From positions 1-64,000 of the IMG/VR virus record IMGVR_UViG_3300025012_000035: a DNA stretch of 64,000 bases; one strand, written 5' to 3'. Source of the DNA: a virus. Position 1 is the stretch's first letter. Each line of letters begins with the position of its first letter. Under the pieces are notes generated by a model. That model saw only the letters and a program-made list of their open reading frames with translations, had not been told where the DNA came from and did no database searches. Shown here in pieces: positions 16,370 to 25,207 of this stretch. The position numbers and the translations under genes are program-made.

Positions 16370-18169
16370 ATGTCTAAAATTAAATTAAAAGGAGAAGATT
16401 ATTTGCAAAGTGAAGTAATTATTAATGATGTAAGAATCCCAATTATAAAAGAAAGTGAGGTGATATATTATCCAATTAGTTATATGGGTAGTAAAGTATT
16501 ATTAAAAGATTTAACAGGTAATCAATTAATTAGAAATGGATATGGTGAGTACATAAGACAATTTGAAATTAATTATGGAGAAGATACAGGTGGAATACAA
16601 AATACATATTGTATATCTGAGTTAGGGTTAAAGGTTATATTGAAGAATAGTAAAATTGGTAGATTGAAGATTGAACAGAAAAGGAATATGAAAGTTTTAT
16701 GTGAATATCTTAATTTAGATATTGATATTGATTATAATGCTAAATTTAAAGATAGTATTACTAAAGAAGAATTAGAGCAACATGATTTTTGGTCAAAATT
16801 ATGTATAAATATATTTATAGAAAATAATGATAATATAATATGGCAAAAATGCAATCAATGTGGGAGATATTATCCTTATCATGAAGAATTCTGGATTAAA
16901 GAAACAAATAAAAATAATAAACAACCATTAAGAGCAGTATGCAATAAATGTAAAAACGTATATATTCATTATTTTAATAATAAAGAATATACTAAAGCAT
17001 ACTATGAGGGAGGAGAAATATTATATAATATATATAAAAGTGGGAATAAAGATATTTATGAAATTTATAAATATTATATAGAAGGTAAATATGAATATCC
17101 ATCAATATTAAAAAATAGTTTAAATACTACAAATATAATTGTAAGATTATATAAAGATATAATCTTAGAAAATATTGATAAATGTACACCTGAATATTTA
17201 AGTAGTTTAACAAAAATACCAATTAAGTACATAAGTATAAAAACATTGGATAGAAATTTATTTCAAAAAATTAAAAAAGAAGAATTATTAAAAACTAACA
17301 TAGAGAATGAAATGCCAAAAGAAAGAAAACAAAGAATATATAGTAAAAAAATAATTAAAAGAATGACATTTGAAGATGCTAAATATTTAGTTGATACATA
17401 TGTACAAAATAATAATATAATAATTGATATAAGTAATGTTTATATATATGACTATGATGAATTATTTAAATCTTCAAAAGTATATTGGTATGTGACAAAA
17501 GTATATAAAGATAAACTTGGATTTGTTATGAGGTATTTTAATAATCAATATGCATCTTATAAATTTAAAAGTGTTATTGGTCAAAGATATTGGAAAGATA
17601 GGGATAATGTAGATTTGACTATGAGGTATTTTATTGAACAAGATATAAAAATACCAATAGAAAAGATACCTTTATATGTAACTAAAATGAATTTACAAAT
17701 GAAAGCAAGTATATTATATAATATATTACGTGAAAAAAGATTTGATAGTAGTTTATTTGAATGGATTAATAGATTATATCCAGATAAATTCATAGAGGAA
17801 GATTTTGCTGTAGGAATAATTAGAAATGAATTTGATTCCATGGAAGAAAAAATGGTTCATGATATGTTGAAACAAGAATTTAAGAATGTTGTTTATAATA
17901 ATAGAAATAGTGAAAATAAAGTTAATATTATGGGAATGATGCCTGATTGGTTTATATTTACTGATTTAAATATTTATATAGTAGAGTATTTTGGTATAGA
18001 AAAAGATCAAAAAAGTAAAAATAAGAGAATTGCATATTATTTAGATAAAACTGAAAGGAAATTAAAGAAGTATAGTGTATTACCATATGCTGAGAAAATA
18101 TATTTATATCCAAGTGATATAAAAGGTGATTGTGAAGGATTTAAAGAAAAAATTAAAGTTATTGTGTGA
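16370..18169 (+). CDS. Phage regulator-like protein fused to zinc fingers and a nuclease-like C-terminus
   Basis: 599 aa from the ATG at 16370, about ten bases after the predicted transcript start. A TTG at 16403 has a better SD (AAAAGGAG, spacer 8) and is an alternative. The N-terminal 100 residues (YYPISYMGSKVLLKDLTGNQ, GGIQNTYCISELGLKVIL) resemble Bro-N/AntA-type phage regulators. A zinc module follows (CNQCGRYYPYHEEFW then CNKCKN). The C-terminus has EKMVHDMLKQEF, PDWFIF and YIVEYFG, the E, D and E-x-x spacing of PD-(D/E)XK or EDxHD-type endonucleases. It could be a homing nuclease or a DNA-targeting regulator; the domains are inferred by eye. Confidence 0.6.
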   Translation: MSKIKLKGEDYLQSEVIINDVRIPIIKESEVIYYPISYMGSKVLLKDLTGNQLIRNGYGEYIRQFEINYGEDTGGIQNTYCISELGLKVILKNSKIGRLKIEQKRNMKVLCEYLNLDIDIDYNAKFKDSITKEELEQHDFWSKLCINIFIENNDNIIWQKCNQCGRYYPYHEEFWIKETNKNNKQPLRAVCNKCKNVYIHYFNNKEYTKAYYEGGEILYNIYKSGNKDIYEIYKYYIEGKYEYPSILKNSLNTTNIIVRLYKDIILENIDKCTPEYLSSLTKIPIKYISIKTLDRNLFQKIKKEELLKTNIENEMPKERKQRIYSKKIIKRMTFEDAKYLVDTYVQNNNIIIDISNVYIYDYDELFKSSKVYWYVTKVYKDKLGFVMRYFNNQYASYKFKSVIGQRYWKDRDNVDLTMRYFIEQDIKIPIEKIPLYVTKMNLQMKASILYNILREKRFDSSLFEWINRLYPDKFIEEDFAVGIIRNEFDSMEEKMVHDMLKQEFKNVVYNNRNSENKVNIMGMMPDWFIFTDLNIYIVEYFGIEKDQKSKNKRIAYYLDKTERKLKKYSVLPYAEKIYLYPSDIKGDCEGFKEKIKVIV

Positions 18170-19048
18170 TGATTATTGTTTAGTTAGTTGATTAGATGGA
18201 TTTGATAGATATGTAGGTAGGGTAATTTAAAATTTATTGTAATAGTAGTTGATATATGTTATCGTATATTGATTACTATTTTTTATTTTTAGATATAAAT
18301 TATTGTGTATATTTGTATCTAATATATGTGTTTATGGGTTATAATATGGAGATATTATAGAGATATTATTAGTTGATATGTAGATGTAATATTAAATATA
18401 GTGGATATAGTTGATTTGAAATAGTTTAATAAATATAATAGTTTTGACGAATGATAATTGAAATGAATTATTTGATTTAATTTGTTTGCCGATAGCATTC
18501 GCAGTCGTTGACTATCTGTATGTAGTAGTAGAATAGATGTTGTGTATATGATAATGATAATCACTCTCATTTTTGTAAACTACACCCCACCATGCTCATC
18601 TCTTCTGAATCTCTCCACATAATAAACCTTATGCGAAGTTATTATGGTAAATAGTGGTAGTATAGGAAATTGTTAGGTTATTTGTTGGGTAGGTGTAAGG
18701 TGTTGACCTGTTGGTTAGCTGGTACATAAAAATACATACTAAAAATAAACTTTGATTTTGATTGAAATAAAGCCTAAATAAGAAGAGATAATTTTGAATA
18801 GGTATAATATGACCTGAGAAATGAAATAAAGGTGAAATATGTAGTTATTTTGATTATATCTGATAAAATATGAATGCTTTATATCCTGGTTAATTAATTG
18901 ATCAATTGATCACAGGATTAATAAAATTGGTTCACTTGTGAAATGTGAGGTGGAACATTATCACCGGGAATAAATTATTACCAGGTACTAAGTCGGAATA
19001 TATAACAAGAAATTTTTTGTTGAACTATTAAATAAGAATAAATCCTAA

Positions 19049-19104
19049 ATAAGAATCATTCCTATCTAGTAAATTTTCCTAATAAATAATGATTCTTATC
19101 CACA
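19049..19104. other. Inverted repeat with DnaA box at the strand-composition switch
   Basis: ATAAGAATCATT (19049-19060) and AATGATTCTTAT (19088-19099) are perfect complements. The consensus DnaA box TTATCCACA occupies 19096-19104, overlapping the right arm. It is a candidate origin element. Confidence 0.55.
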
Positions 19105-20049
19105 TAATTGTATCAAATATCAAACAATTAACTCATAACTATATCCATATAATACAATAATAAATACCACAACACATAATATTATTATCTACTACACATA
19201 GTAATCAAAACTACATCATGTAATAATAAATACCATATCACATATTATACTATATCTATATTATCTATCTAATACGCCTATAGCCTATCTACTATATAAC
19301 TAATACATAGACCAACACAAGTCATTAAACACCACTAATATATATACAACTATATAACTATACAACACTTCAAACAAAGCTATACTACTAATACACTATT
19401 ACCATTATACAATCTAATATACACTCACTATATATTACATCATACTACCATATTATATATACATTGCTACCATACTATGCTACTATTTATATCAGTATCA
19501 TGTTATCACATTATTACTATCTCGTTACCACTGGTAATATATCATACTACCAACTATATCATACCTATATCATATTTTATATTACAGTCTATGCTACCAG
19601 ATACACAATACATAAGCTAACACCTATATACTAGCCTTATTACTATATACCATAGTTTACTACTACCAAACTGCTACCATATCAAACGGTATCACCTAAA
19701 TATCACTCCAACCCAATCCTAACATCAACTCCAACATCACAAAGTATCACCTAAATACTACCAAATCCAAATCCCTTTATTCTCAATTCTCTATACACCT
19801 ACACGCCAAAATAATTATACCCAACTTAAAACTTCTCATATCACCTTTAAACCATATTGTAGAATACACCAAATTTAAGCCTAAAATAAAATAACGTATA
19901 TTAGCACCTAAGCACTATAAATATAATTTTACCTACACAAAAACCCTCCAATCAATCATATTAACTATTCCAAAATTTCATATATAAATAACCTAAAATC
20001 CATCTAAAATAACCTCAATCACACAACACTCCAACCAATCCAACCACAT

Positions 20050-20198
20050 CATTTTGTTACACTATAGTATCATTTTGCTACACTATTGTCACATTCTGAT
20101 CATCCTACTATACCTCTACTATACATACACTGTTCCATTTCAACATACACTGTTCCAATATAGAACATATAACCGTTCCATTACGATACACATTTCCA
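20050..20198 (+). repeat. Two phased iteron arrays
   Basis: Array 1: CATTTTGTTACACTAT, CATTTTGCTACACTAT and a degenerate CATTCTG start at 20050, 20071 and 20092, exactly 21 bases apart. Array 2: ATACACTGTTCCA at 20126 and 20146, a partial ...CGTTCCA ending at 20180, and ATACACATTTCCA at 20186, a period near 20. Two helical turns per repeat is typical of Rep or ParB binding sites. Confidence 0.7.
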
Positions 20199-20363
20199 AA
20201 CTACCACATCAACCTTTAAACTAATCAATATACCCTCCAATATATCCAACCAAACAACGCAAAAAACCTACTAAAATCAACACTTTCAGCCCTCTGTATA
20301 ATCTATACCCTCTTAGGGTATACTACAAATTATAAATATAATTTTGGCATGATTCTTGCAATA

Positions 20364-20397
20364 TATAATAGTGTAAGTCTTCTTTGAAAACTACACA
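20364..20397 (+). promoter_or_regulatory. Promoter -10 and boxA-like element of the structured RNA
   Basis: TATAAT at 20364-20369 has only a weak -35 (TTTTGG, 16 bases upstream). CTTTGAAAACTACACA at 20382-20397 resembles the boxA antitermination element of Bacillota rRNA leaders; 13 of these bases recur at 29754-29766. Confidence 0.45.
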
Positions 20398-20399
20398 TA

Positions 20400-20565
20400 G
20401 GCAGGGAGTACGGCGAATAAGTGACCGAGCGACGATACTGCAAAAGCTGCATGAGGGTAGCCAGTGGAAGGACTGAAAAGTCTGGGCTATGGGTGGATTA
20501 CCACACAGGGAGAACATGCGGAACATGCAAGGAGCAGGTGGACGGTGCCAGAACTGCATAAATCC
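20400..20565 (+). ncRNA. Probable structured RNA, family unknown
   Basis: A G+C-rich, purine-rich island in very A+T-rich DNA, without a convincing ORF. Local stems are visible: GACT-GAAA-AGTC nested inside GTAGCC...GGCTAT (20457-20490), GTGG-ATTA-CCAC (20492-20503), two CATGC copies (20515 and 20524) that can pair with GCATG at 20449, and GCAG...CTGC (20534-20557). It is followed by a long leader hairpin. It is not RNase P, SRP, tmRNA, 6S or a riboswitch class I can recall. Confidence 0.5.
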
Positions 20566-20635
20566 TTTTTAAAGCCTTCAACTATCTTTTATTTACTATG
20601 TTTTGCTTTAACTTTGAAGGTTTTACAAAGGGTTT
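20560..20635 (+). repeat. Long leader hairpin before 20657
   Basis: AAATCCTTT (20560-20568) pairs with AAAGGGTTT (20627-20635), and GCCTTCAA (20574-20581) with TTTGAAGG (20613-20620). The 3' arm runs into the AAAGGAGG site of the next gene, so it could control its translation. Related hairpins occur at 23301 and 23594. Confidence 0.6.
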
Positions 20636-20656
20636 ATAATAAAAGGAGGTTATAAC

Positions 20657-20941
20657 ATGAAATCAAAATTTGAATACATAATAGACCGTGACGACAATAA
20701 GAAAATAACTGGCAGGTCAGTACAAATAACTATAACAGCCAGTACCTTAGAAGATGCAGAAAAGGCTTTATCACATTTTGAAATTTATTTAAAACTGAAT
20801 ACAAATAACAATTATCATTTTTCTGGTTGTCCTTGGGAGTGTAAAGCAAAAAACAATAATTGGCAATATGGCGATACTATAGTAGTTGATGACAAGGAAG
20901 AAGCAGAAGAAATTAAAAAGTATTACAAAAAGTGGAAATAA
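20657..20941 (+). CDS. Hypothetical protein
   Basis: 94 aa, AAAGGAGG upstream. The first half is beta-rich (SVQITITASTLEDAEKAL), the middle has CPWEC, and it ends in a basic helix KKYYKKWK. It is the first gene of the rightward mini-gene array and lies behind the structured RNA and its hairpin. No family recognised. Confidence 0.7.
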   Translation: MKSKFEYIIDRDDNKKITGRSVQITITASTLEDAEKALSHFEIYLKLNTNNNYHFSGCPWECKAKNNNWQYGDTIVVDDKEEAEEIKKYYKKWK

Positions 20942-20946
20942 TAACA

Positions 20947-20988
20947 ATACTCCTACACTGTTGATAAAATCGCTTGGTGTAGGAGTAT
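20947..20988 (+). terminator. Hairpin after 20657 gene
   Basis: ATACTCCTACAC (20947-20958) pairs perfectly with GTGTAGGAGTAT (20977-20988). It has almost the same arms as the hairpin at 21715-21757 and lacks a T-run, so it may be an mRNA-stabilising or regulatory element and not a standard terminator. Confidence 0.5.
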
Positions 20989-21023
20989 AACAAACCAATA
21001 CATAACAAAGGAGGTACATACAA

Positions 21024-21704
21024 ATGATGCATCATGAATTTTGTACTATAACAGCTTTACAAATACCATACGAGCAATACGCCAACGAGATTGAACCATT
21101 ATATATGCAGTCACCTTTACAGAAGCAAGAATTTTGCAGTAAATGGTTAAAGAAGTATAACAGAACCAACAAACCAATAGCAGCAGCCTGCATCCTAAAG
21201 GACGTTAAAAAGGACATTATAACTTCTATCAAAAATGAGATTGATAACAGAAAATACTATAACATTGAACGCAAAAAGCTAGTTGCAGAACAATACAAAA
21301 TTTTCAAATCCCATTATGATTTCTATGAAGATTCAAATGGAAATTGGTGGGAATATATACACGATAACATGAGGCAAGTATTTACCAGAGAAAGATTTAA
21401 TCTAATTGAAAGACATAGTTGTGAATGCCATTATCACATTATTTATAAAGACTGCTCAGAAAGAAATTTCCATTCTGACGATATTATAACAGGACATGAA
21501 AATGCAAAAAACATAAGCTATAACAATATTGTTTATATGTCTATATCCACAGGAGATTATGAAATGGATACAGAGACAGGCGAATTAAACTTTGATGTAT
21601 CTGAAGATGACCAACTTGAGGCAAGAGATAATTATTTTGCAGGTATTGAAATAAAGTATAAAACCAAATGGGGATTAAAACAACTAGCAAAATTAAACCA
21701 ATAA
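21024..21704 (+). CDS. Hypothetical protein
   Basis: 226 aa, AAAGGAGGT upstream. The N-terminal half is helical and Lys-rich; the middle has paired Cys/His residues (HSCECHYHIIYKDCSE); the C-terminal third is acidic. No recognised family. It sits between two copies of the ACTCCTACAC hairpin. Confidence 0.7.
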   Translation: MMHHEFCTITALQIPYEQYANEIEPLYMQSPLQKQEFCSKWLKKYNRTNKPIAAACILKDVKKDIITSIKNEIDNRKYYNIERKKLVAEQYKIFKSHYDFYEDSNGNWWEYIHDNMRQVFTRERFNLIERHSCECHYHIIYKDCSERNFHSDDIITGHENAKNISYNNIVYMSISTGDYEMDTETGELNFDVSEDDQLEARDNYFAGIEIKYKTKWGLKQLAKLNQ

Positions 21705-21714
21705 CACTATAACA

Positions 21715-21757
21715 ACTCCTACACTGCCACCTAACCAGGTAAATATAGTGTAGGAGT
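21715..21757 (+). terminator. Hairpin after 21024 gene
   Basis: ACTCCTACACT (21715-21725) pairs with AGTGTAGGAGT (21747-21757); same arm sequence as at 20947, different loop. Confidence 0.5.
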
Positions 21758-21839
21758 ATAACAACTTAACAGCTTGCACCATACCGATTAATCAAATTAA
21801 CTTATACTAAACTAAAACTAAAAAGGAGATATGAGAAAA

Positions 21840-22034
21840 ATGACACATGAAAATTTCTATGCAGGTAATACTGAATATGTAATAATTTACAAAAATGGTA
21901 CTCACCACATAAAGGAAGTATCCTACAACGACAACGACGACACAATATTAACAACAATTTTCACCGGGAATTATGAAAAATGTCTAGCCGAGAAGGAGCA
22001 CATTATAACAGAGCATGCCGAATCATTGTTTTAA
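21840..22034 (+). CDS. Hypothetical small protein
   Basis: 64 aa from the ATG at 21840, eleven bases after AAGGAG; an ATG at 21831 is too close to that site. It is a polar alpha/beta protein. No motif. A short ATGCAGG/CCTGCAT hairpin follows at 22059-22094. Confidence 0.6.
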   Translation: MTHENFYAGNTEYVIIYKNGTHHIKEVSYNDNDDTILTTIFTGNYEKCLAEKEHIITEHAESLF

Positions 22035-22141
22035 TATATATTTTAGAATCTTTTTTGAATGCAGGAGTGACAAATTAACACGGTCAACCTGCATTTTATA
22101 AAGGATTAAAAATAAATGTAAATAAAAGGAGAATGATAACA

Positions 22142-22519
22142 ATGACTAATATTAACCTAAATAACATTATCCGTGAGGCTAAAATGTGGAATACTCAAAT
22201 TAAAACTTTGGAATCTACCCTAACAACCTTAACCGATACGCATATGATTAATAGTTATAAAAAAGCCATTGCCGATACTGCCGAAATATTAACACCGCTA
22301 AAAGCTAAACTTGATTATTACCAAATTTTTTATACCGACACAATCAGCCCGGAAATAAACAACGTAATAGCACACGAATTAGACTTACATCTCCCAGGCG
22401 ACATTGACAGTTATTTAGAAAATTTATATCCAGGTACGGATCATATTATTGTTGGATGCAGAACCGGAAAAACTATAGAGGAACTAACCAGCACACCACA
22501 TTTTAATTATTCCGTTTAA
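22142..22519 (+). CDS. Hypothetical protein with N-terminal coiled coil
   Basis: 125 aa from the ATG at 22142 (AAAAGGAG, spacer 10); an ATG at 22133 is only one base from the SD. Residues 1-65 are helical with Thr-rich heptads (TLESTLTTLTDTHM). The C-terminal part is mixed and contains GCRTGKT, too isolated to be called a nucleotide site. Confidence 0.65.
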   Translation: MTNINLNNIIREAKMWNTQIKTLESTLTTLTDTHMINSYKKAIADTAEILTPLKAKLDYYQIFYTDTISPEINNVIAHELDLHLPGDIDSYLENLYPGTDHIIVGCRTGKTIEELTSTPHFNYSV

Positions 22520-22550
22520 TCCGTTTAACTCAATAAATTATTTTAAATCT

Positions 22551-22604
22551 AAAAATGTTAGTATTGATGTTATTTTCTAAAATTGATTCAATGCTAACAT
22601 TTTT
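22551..22604 (+). terminator. Terminator hairpin
   Basis: AAAAATGTTAG (22551-22561) pairs with CTAACATTTTT (22594-22604); further pairing inside (ATTGA/TCAAT). Confidence 0.6.
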
Positions 22605-22630
22605 AAAATTCTAAATAGGAGTACCAACCG

Positions 22631-22948
22631 ATGCAACTTTTAAAATTTTCCCTAGAATTAAAAAAAGGTATTTTAACCGAAAAAACCTTAAACTTAGAAA
22701 TTTACAAAGAATCTCCTAAATTTTACTATATTAAAAATGATTATCCTAGCAAAATACACAAAGAAGAAGACATTAATATTTTATCTTTTTGGGAACAGAA
22801 CAGAAGTATAGACACCTTAACAGCTTGGATTTATTTAGATTCAGAAGAATCAATTCCTAAATTTAGGGAGTTAATTCTTAACAGATTTAAAGAAATTTTG
22901 CTAGAGGATAAGTTAAAAATAGAACTAAATTTAACCTGTTTTAAATAA
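22631..22948 (+). CDS. Hypothetical protein
   Basis: 105 aa with a moderate SD (AGGAGTACC). Beta-rich N-terminus, helical C-terminus, high Lys/Glu. No recognised motif. It is followed 21 bases later by the zinc-binding gene, probably on one transcript. Confidence 0.65.
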   Translation: MQLLKFSLELKKGILTEKTLNLEIYKESPKFYYIKNDYPSKIHKEEDINILSFWEQNRSIDTLTAWIYLDSEESIPKFRELILNRFKEILLEDKLKIELNLTCFK

Positions 22949-22969
22949 ATTAAGAAGGAGGTACAAAAA

Positions 22970-23194
22970 ATGAATAAATGTAGTCTATGCGGAAAAGAAC
23001 ACGACACTAACAACTTTATGTATTGCCCGGATTGTATAAAATCTATATTACAAAAATCCGGTATTGATGAATCAGAAATTTTGACAGAAGAAGAGCAGGA
23101 GGAACAAAAAGAGCAACAACAAGAAGTAGAAAATTATTGTTTGTTTTGCCGTGGCGGTGGTTGTGTACAGTGTGAGCCTAAAAATTATCTATAA
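22970..23194 (+). CDS. Zinc-binding mini-protein with two Cys clusters
   Basis: 74 aa, GAAGGAGGT upstream. CSLCGKEH and CPDCI form one zinc ribbon at residues 4-23. A Glu/Gln-rich helix follows (residues 38-52), then CLFCRGGGCVQC, a DnaJ-like Cys spacing. It could be an adaptor or a nucleic-acid-binding protein. Confidence 0.7.
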   Translation: MNKCSLCGKEHDTNNFMYCPDCIKSILQKSGIDESEILTEEEQEEQKEQQQEVENYCLFCRGGGCVQCEPKNYL

Positions 23195-23706
23195 CAATAT
23201 AACATATAATTTATTTTCCGTTAGCCTACTAGAAATGGTAGGTTATGGGAAGGTAAATATAGTATAACAGGAGGTAACACCAATGTAGAGGCTAAAAAAC
23301 CTCTTATAAAGTCCTTCTACACTCTTCCTCCAACACATAACAAAAGAAGGATTTTATAAGGAGTGCCTAACCGTAACATGGGATGTATTGAAACAGTATA
23401 ACAAAGATATCTTTAATTTGCATATTGCCAAAAATCCATATAACAGCTCACCACCAACCACCATGCAATATGTAATCTAAAGGTATTTTAATATTTACCT
23501 TAATATAACATATACATAATATAACAATATCAACCAAATATAAGGAGGTTAACACAATGGAACAAATAAGCTGGTTGATGCAGGGATGAAAACAAATCCT
23601 TTGTAAAATACCTTATAACAGTAAGCAACAAGCATTATACATATAACAAAATAAGGTATTTTACAAAGGATTTATAACAGACAACTAAATTAAGGAGTTG
23701 ATATTA
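23195..23706 (+). promoter_or_regulatory. Double leader region with micro-ORFs and long hairpins
   Basis: Two similar units lie in these 512 bases. Unit 1: GGAGGT, then ATG-TAG (23283-23288), then a near-perfect stem 23301-23318 with 23345-23363. Unit 2: AAGGAGG, a 10-codon ORF MEQISWLMQG (23557-23589), then a perfect 23-bp stem 23594-23616 with 23651-23673, then the SD of the 23707 gene. The order micro-ORF, hairpin, SD suggests translational attenuation. Between them is a 7-codon ORF (MGCIETV) and two small hairpins. Confidence 0.5.
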
Positions 23707-24789
23707 ATGACTGACAATAGCATTCCCTATCTTTGCCAATGGAATTCTACTACCAACAATGATCAACCAATTTGTAAAATCAATTCAGAACACGTTAACA
23801 TACTCTTAGACTTATCCACTATGCCAGAAAAAATTAAAAACAAATATATTCCAAATATGTATTCAATGTTTTATCCAGAGGAACAAACCTGTTTAAATCC
23901 TACATACCTAGATAAATTATCCATTGAATTTAATTCCTTGATTCCTGTTAATTACAAGGAATATAATGACAATGGAGATATTGAAAGAACTATCTTTGTA
24001 GGATTTTTACAATTACCGCATAATGTCATAGATTCAGAAGGGAAATTAATCCCATATTCTAATAGAGATGATTTATTGAAGATAACAGAATTTACAGAAG
24101 ATAACAATTATAATTTCCGTTGTCATTTTACTAAAAATAGTTATTATTTTTCAGATATTGTAATAAATACATATAATTTCTTTAATAATAAAATTCGCTC
24201 ATATGATCAATATTATGCATTTATTGGTAATATGAATAGATTGAATGACAAATTAGCTGATAACACACAAGAATATTATGCAGAAATTAACCGTAATACA
24301 GCAATCAATTCACCACGACTCAACATGGATAATTATAACTTTTCTCATGGTTTAACCGCTTTTAATAATGGTTCACCTGAGAGAAATCTTAATAATATCT
24401 TAAATAGTATAACAGATAGTAATAATAATTATATGGAAATTTGTTGTTCAACTCCTAATAAGCCAATAGGCTTAATGGGAATATTTGTAAAAGGTAAAGT
24501 AGTCATGGCAAGTTGTACCGATTTATATACAGAAATTGGATCTGAGTATAAACGCATATTCGATAACATAGACTATTTTACACCAGCTTTTTCTTATAGT
24601 CAATTATGGAAAAAACACTCAGGAAGGGGAGGTGACAACTGCAACAACGAAATAATCCTAATTCCTGGTGAAATAACAGGAATATGGGTTAAGGAATATG
24701 CCGGAATTGAGACTAAAGAGGATGCTCAGGAAATAGCAAAACAATTAAATGTCAGCTTGTCTATTGTAAGTGCTTGGAGACAAGAATAA
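23707..24789 (+). CDS. Hypothetical protein, 360 aa
   Basis: Started at the ATG at 23707 with AAGGAG nine bases upstream; the in-frame TTG at 23698 lies inside the SD. The sequence is mixed alpha/beta, with HGLTAFNNGSPERNL at about residue 220 and EIILIPGEITGIWVKE near the C-terminus. The final 30 residues form a helical hairpin (KEDAQEIAKQLNVSLSIVSA). No family recognised with confidence; the beta-strand NEIILIPG is reminiscent of, but insufficient for, an ADP-ribosyltransferase-like fold. It is controlled by the long leader hairpin. Confidence 0.65.
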   Translation: MTDNSIPYLCQWNSTTNNDQPICKINSEHVNILLDLSTMPEKIKNKYIPNMYSMFYPEEQTCLNPTYLDKLSIEFNSLIPVNYKEYNDNGDIERTIFVGFLQLPHNVIDSEGKLIPYSNRDDLLKITEFTEDNNYNFRCHFTKNSYYFSDIVINTYNFFNNKIRSYDQYYAFIGNMNRLNDKLADNTQEYYAEINRNTAINSPRLNMDNYNFSHGLTAFNNGSPERNLNNILNSITDSNNNYMEICCSTPNKPIGLMGIFVKGKVVMASCTDLYTEIGSEYKRIFDNIDYFTPAFSYSQLWKKHSGRGGDNCNNEIILIPGEITGIWVKEYAGIETKEDAQEIAKQLNVSLSIVSAWRQE

Positions 24790-24799
24790 TATAATTTAA

Positions 24800-24834
24800 G
24801 TCTACCTTAACCGGGTAGGCTTTTTTATTTTGTC
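24800..24834 (+). terminator. Rho-independent terminator
   Basis: GTCTACC pairs with GGTAGGC (one G-U), followed by T6. Confidence 0.75.
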
Positions 24835-25190
24835 CATTTTTAAATCCATAATTTCCCTAATACCCCAAATCCTCTATAACAGACCAACAAAAACCACCTT
24901 CCATATAGTTCCATAACAGCACATCATAATCCAACCTACCATAAATTCCCACAAATAACTCTTTACATTCAATTCTCAATATGTTATAATGAAATTTACC
25001 GACGCTATTATATATACAATCTATACAATATCCATCAATTAATCATCAATTCATCAACAAATTAAAAAGAAAGGAGGACAGAAGAAAATAGATATAATAA
25101 TATTGCTAAATGTCAATAGTTTTTTATAGAATTGTATAAATAATATGTAGAAAAAGAAAAATAATAATCAATTAGATTAAAGCCAAACGA
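24835..25190. other. C/A-rich non-coding stretch
   Basis: About 355 bases. The first 150 are C/A-rich on the plus strand with two TATAACAG/CATAACAG words. ATGTTATAATG at 24980 is a possible -10 region for the Rep-like gene. No gene seen. Confidence 0.4.
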
Positions 25191-25207
25191 AAAAGGAGGA
25201 ACTATTT

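Larger units (their letters stand above)
18170..20349. other. 2.2-kb non-coding region with composition switch and repeats (origin or partition candidate)
   Basis: No credible gene on either strand. From 18170 to about 19060 the plus strand is rich in G and T; from about 19080 to 20300 it is C/A/T with very few G. The switch coincides with an inverted repeat and a DnaA box (19049-19104). Short-iteron arrays lie at 20050-20198. A 14-bp palindrome TGATCAATTGATCA is at 18899-18912. TATCACCTAAATA occurs at 19690 and 19745. Confidence 0.6.

Noticed and set aside
18355-18570. 71-codon minus-strand ORF in the first non-coding region
   Set aside because: No SD; composition only reflects the G/T-rich plus strand read in reverse.
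15061-20198. CRISPR array from the evenly spaced repeats at 15061-15189 and 20050-20198
   Set aside because: Repeats are only 9-16 bases with 4-11-base spacers and no cas genes are present; iteron-like instead.
20464-20655. 63-codon ORF across the G+C-rich island (and a minus-strand frame over it)
   Set aside because: No SD, it runs through the leader hairpin into the SD of the next gene, and stems explain the composition better. A decayed gene cannot be fully excluded.
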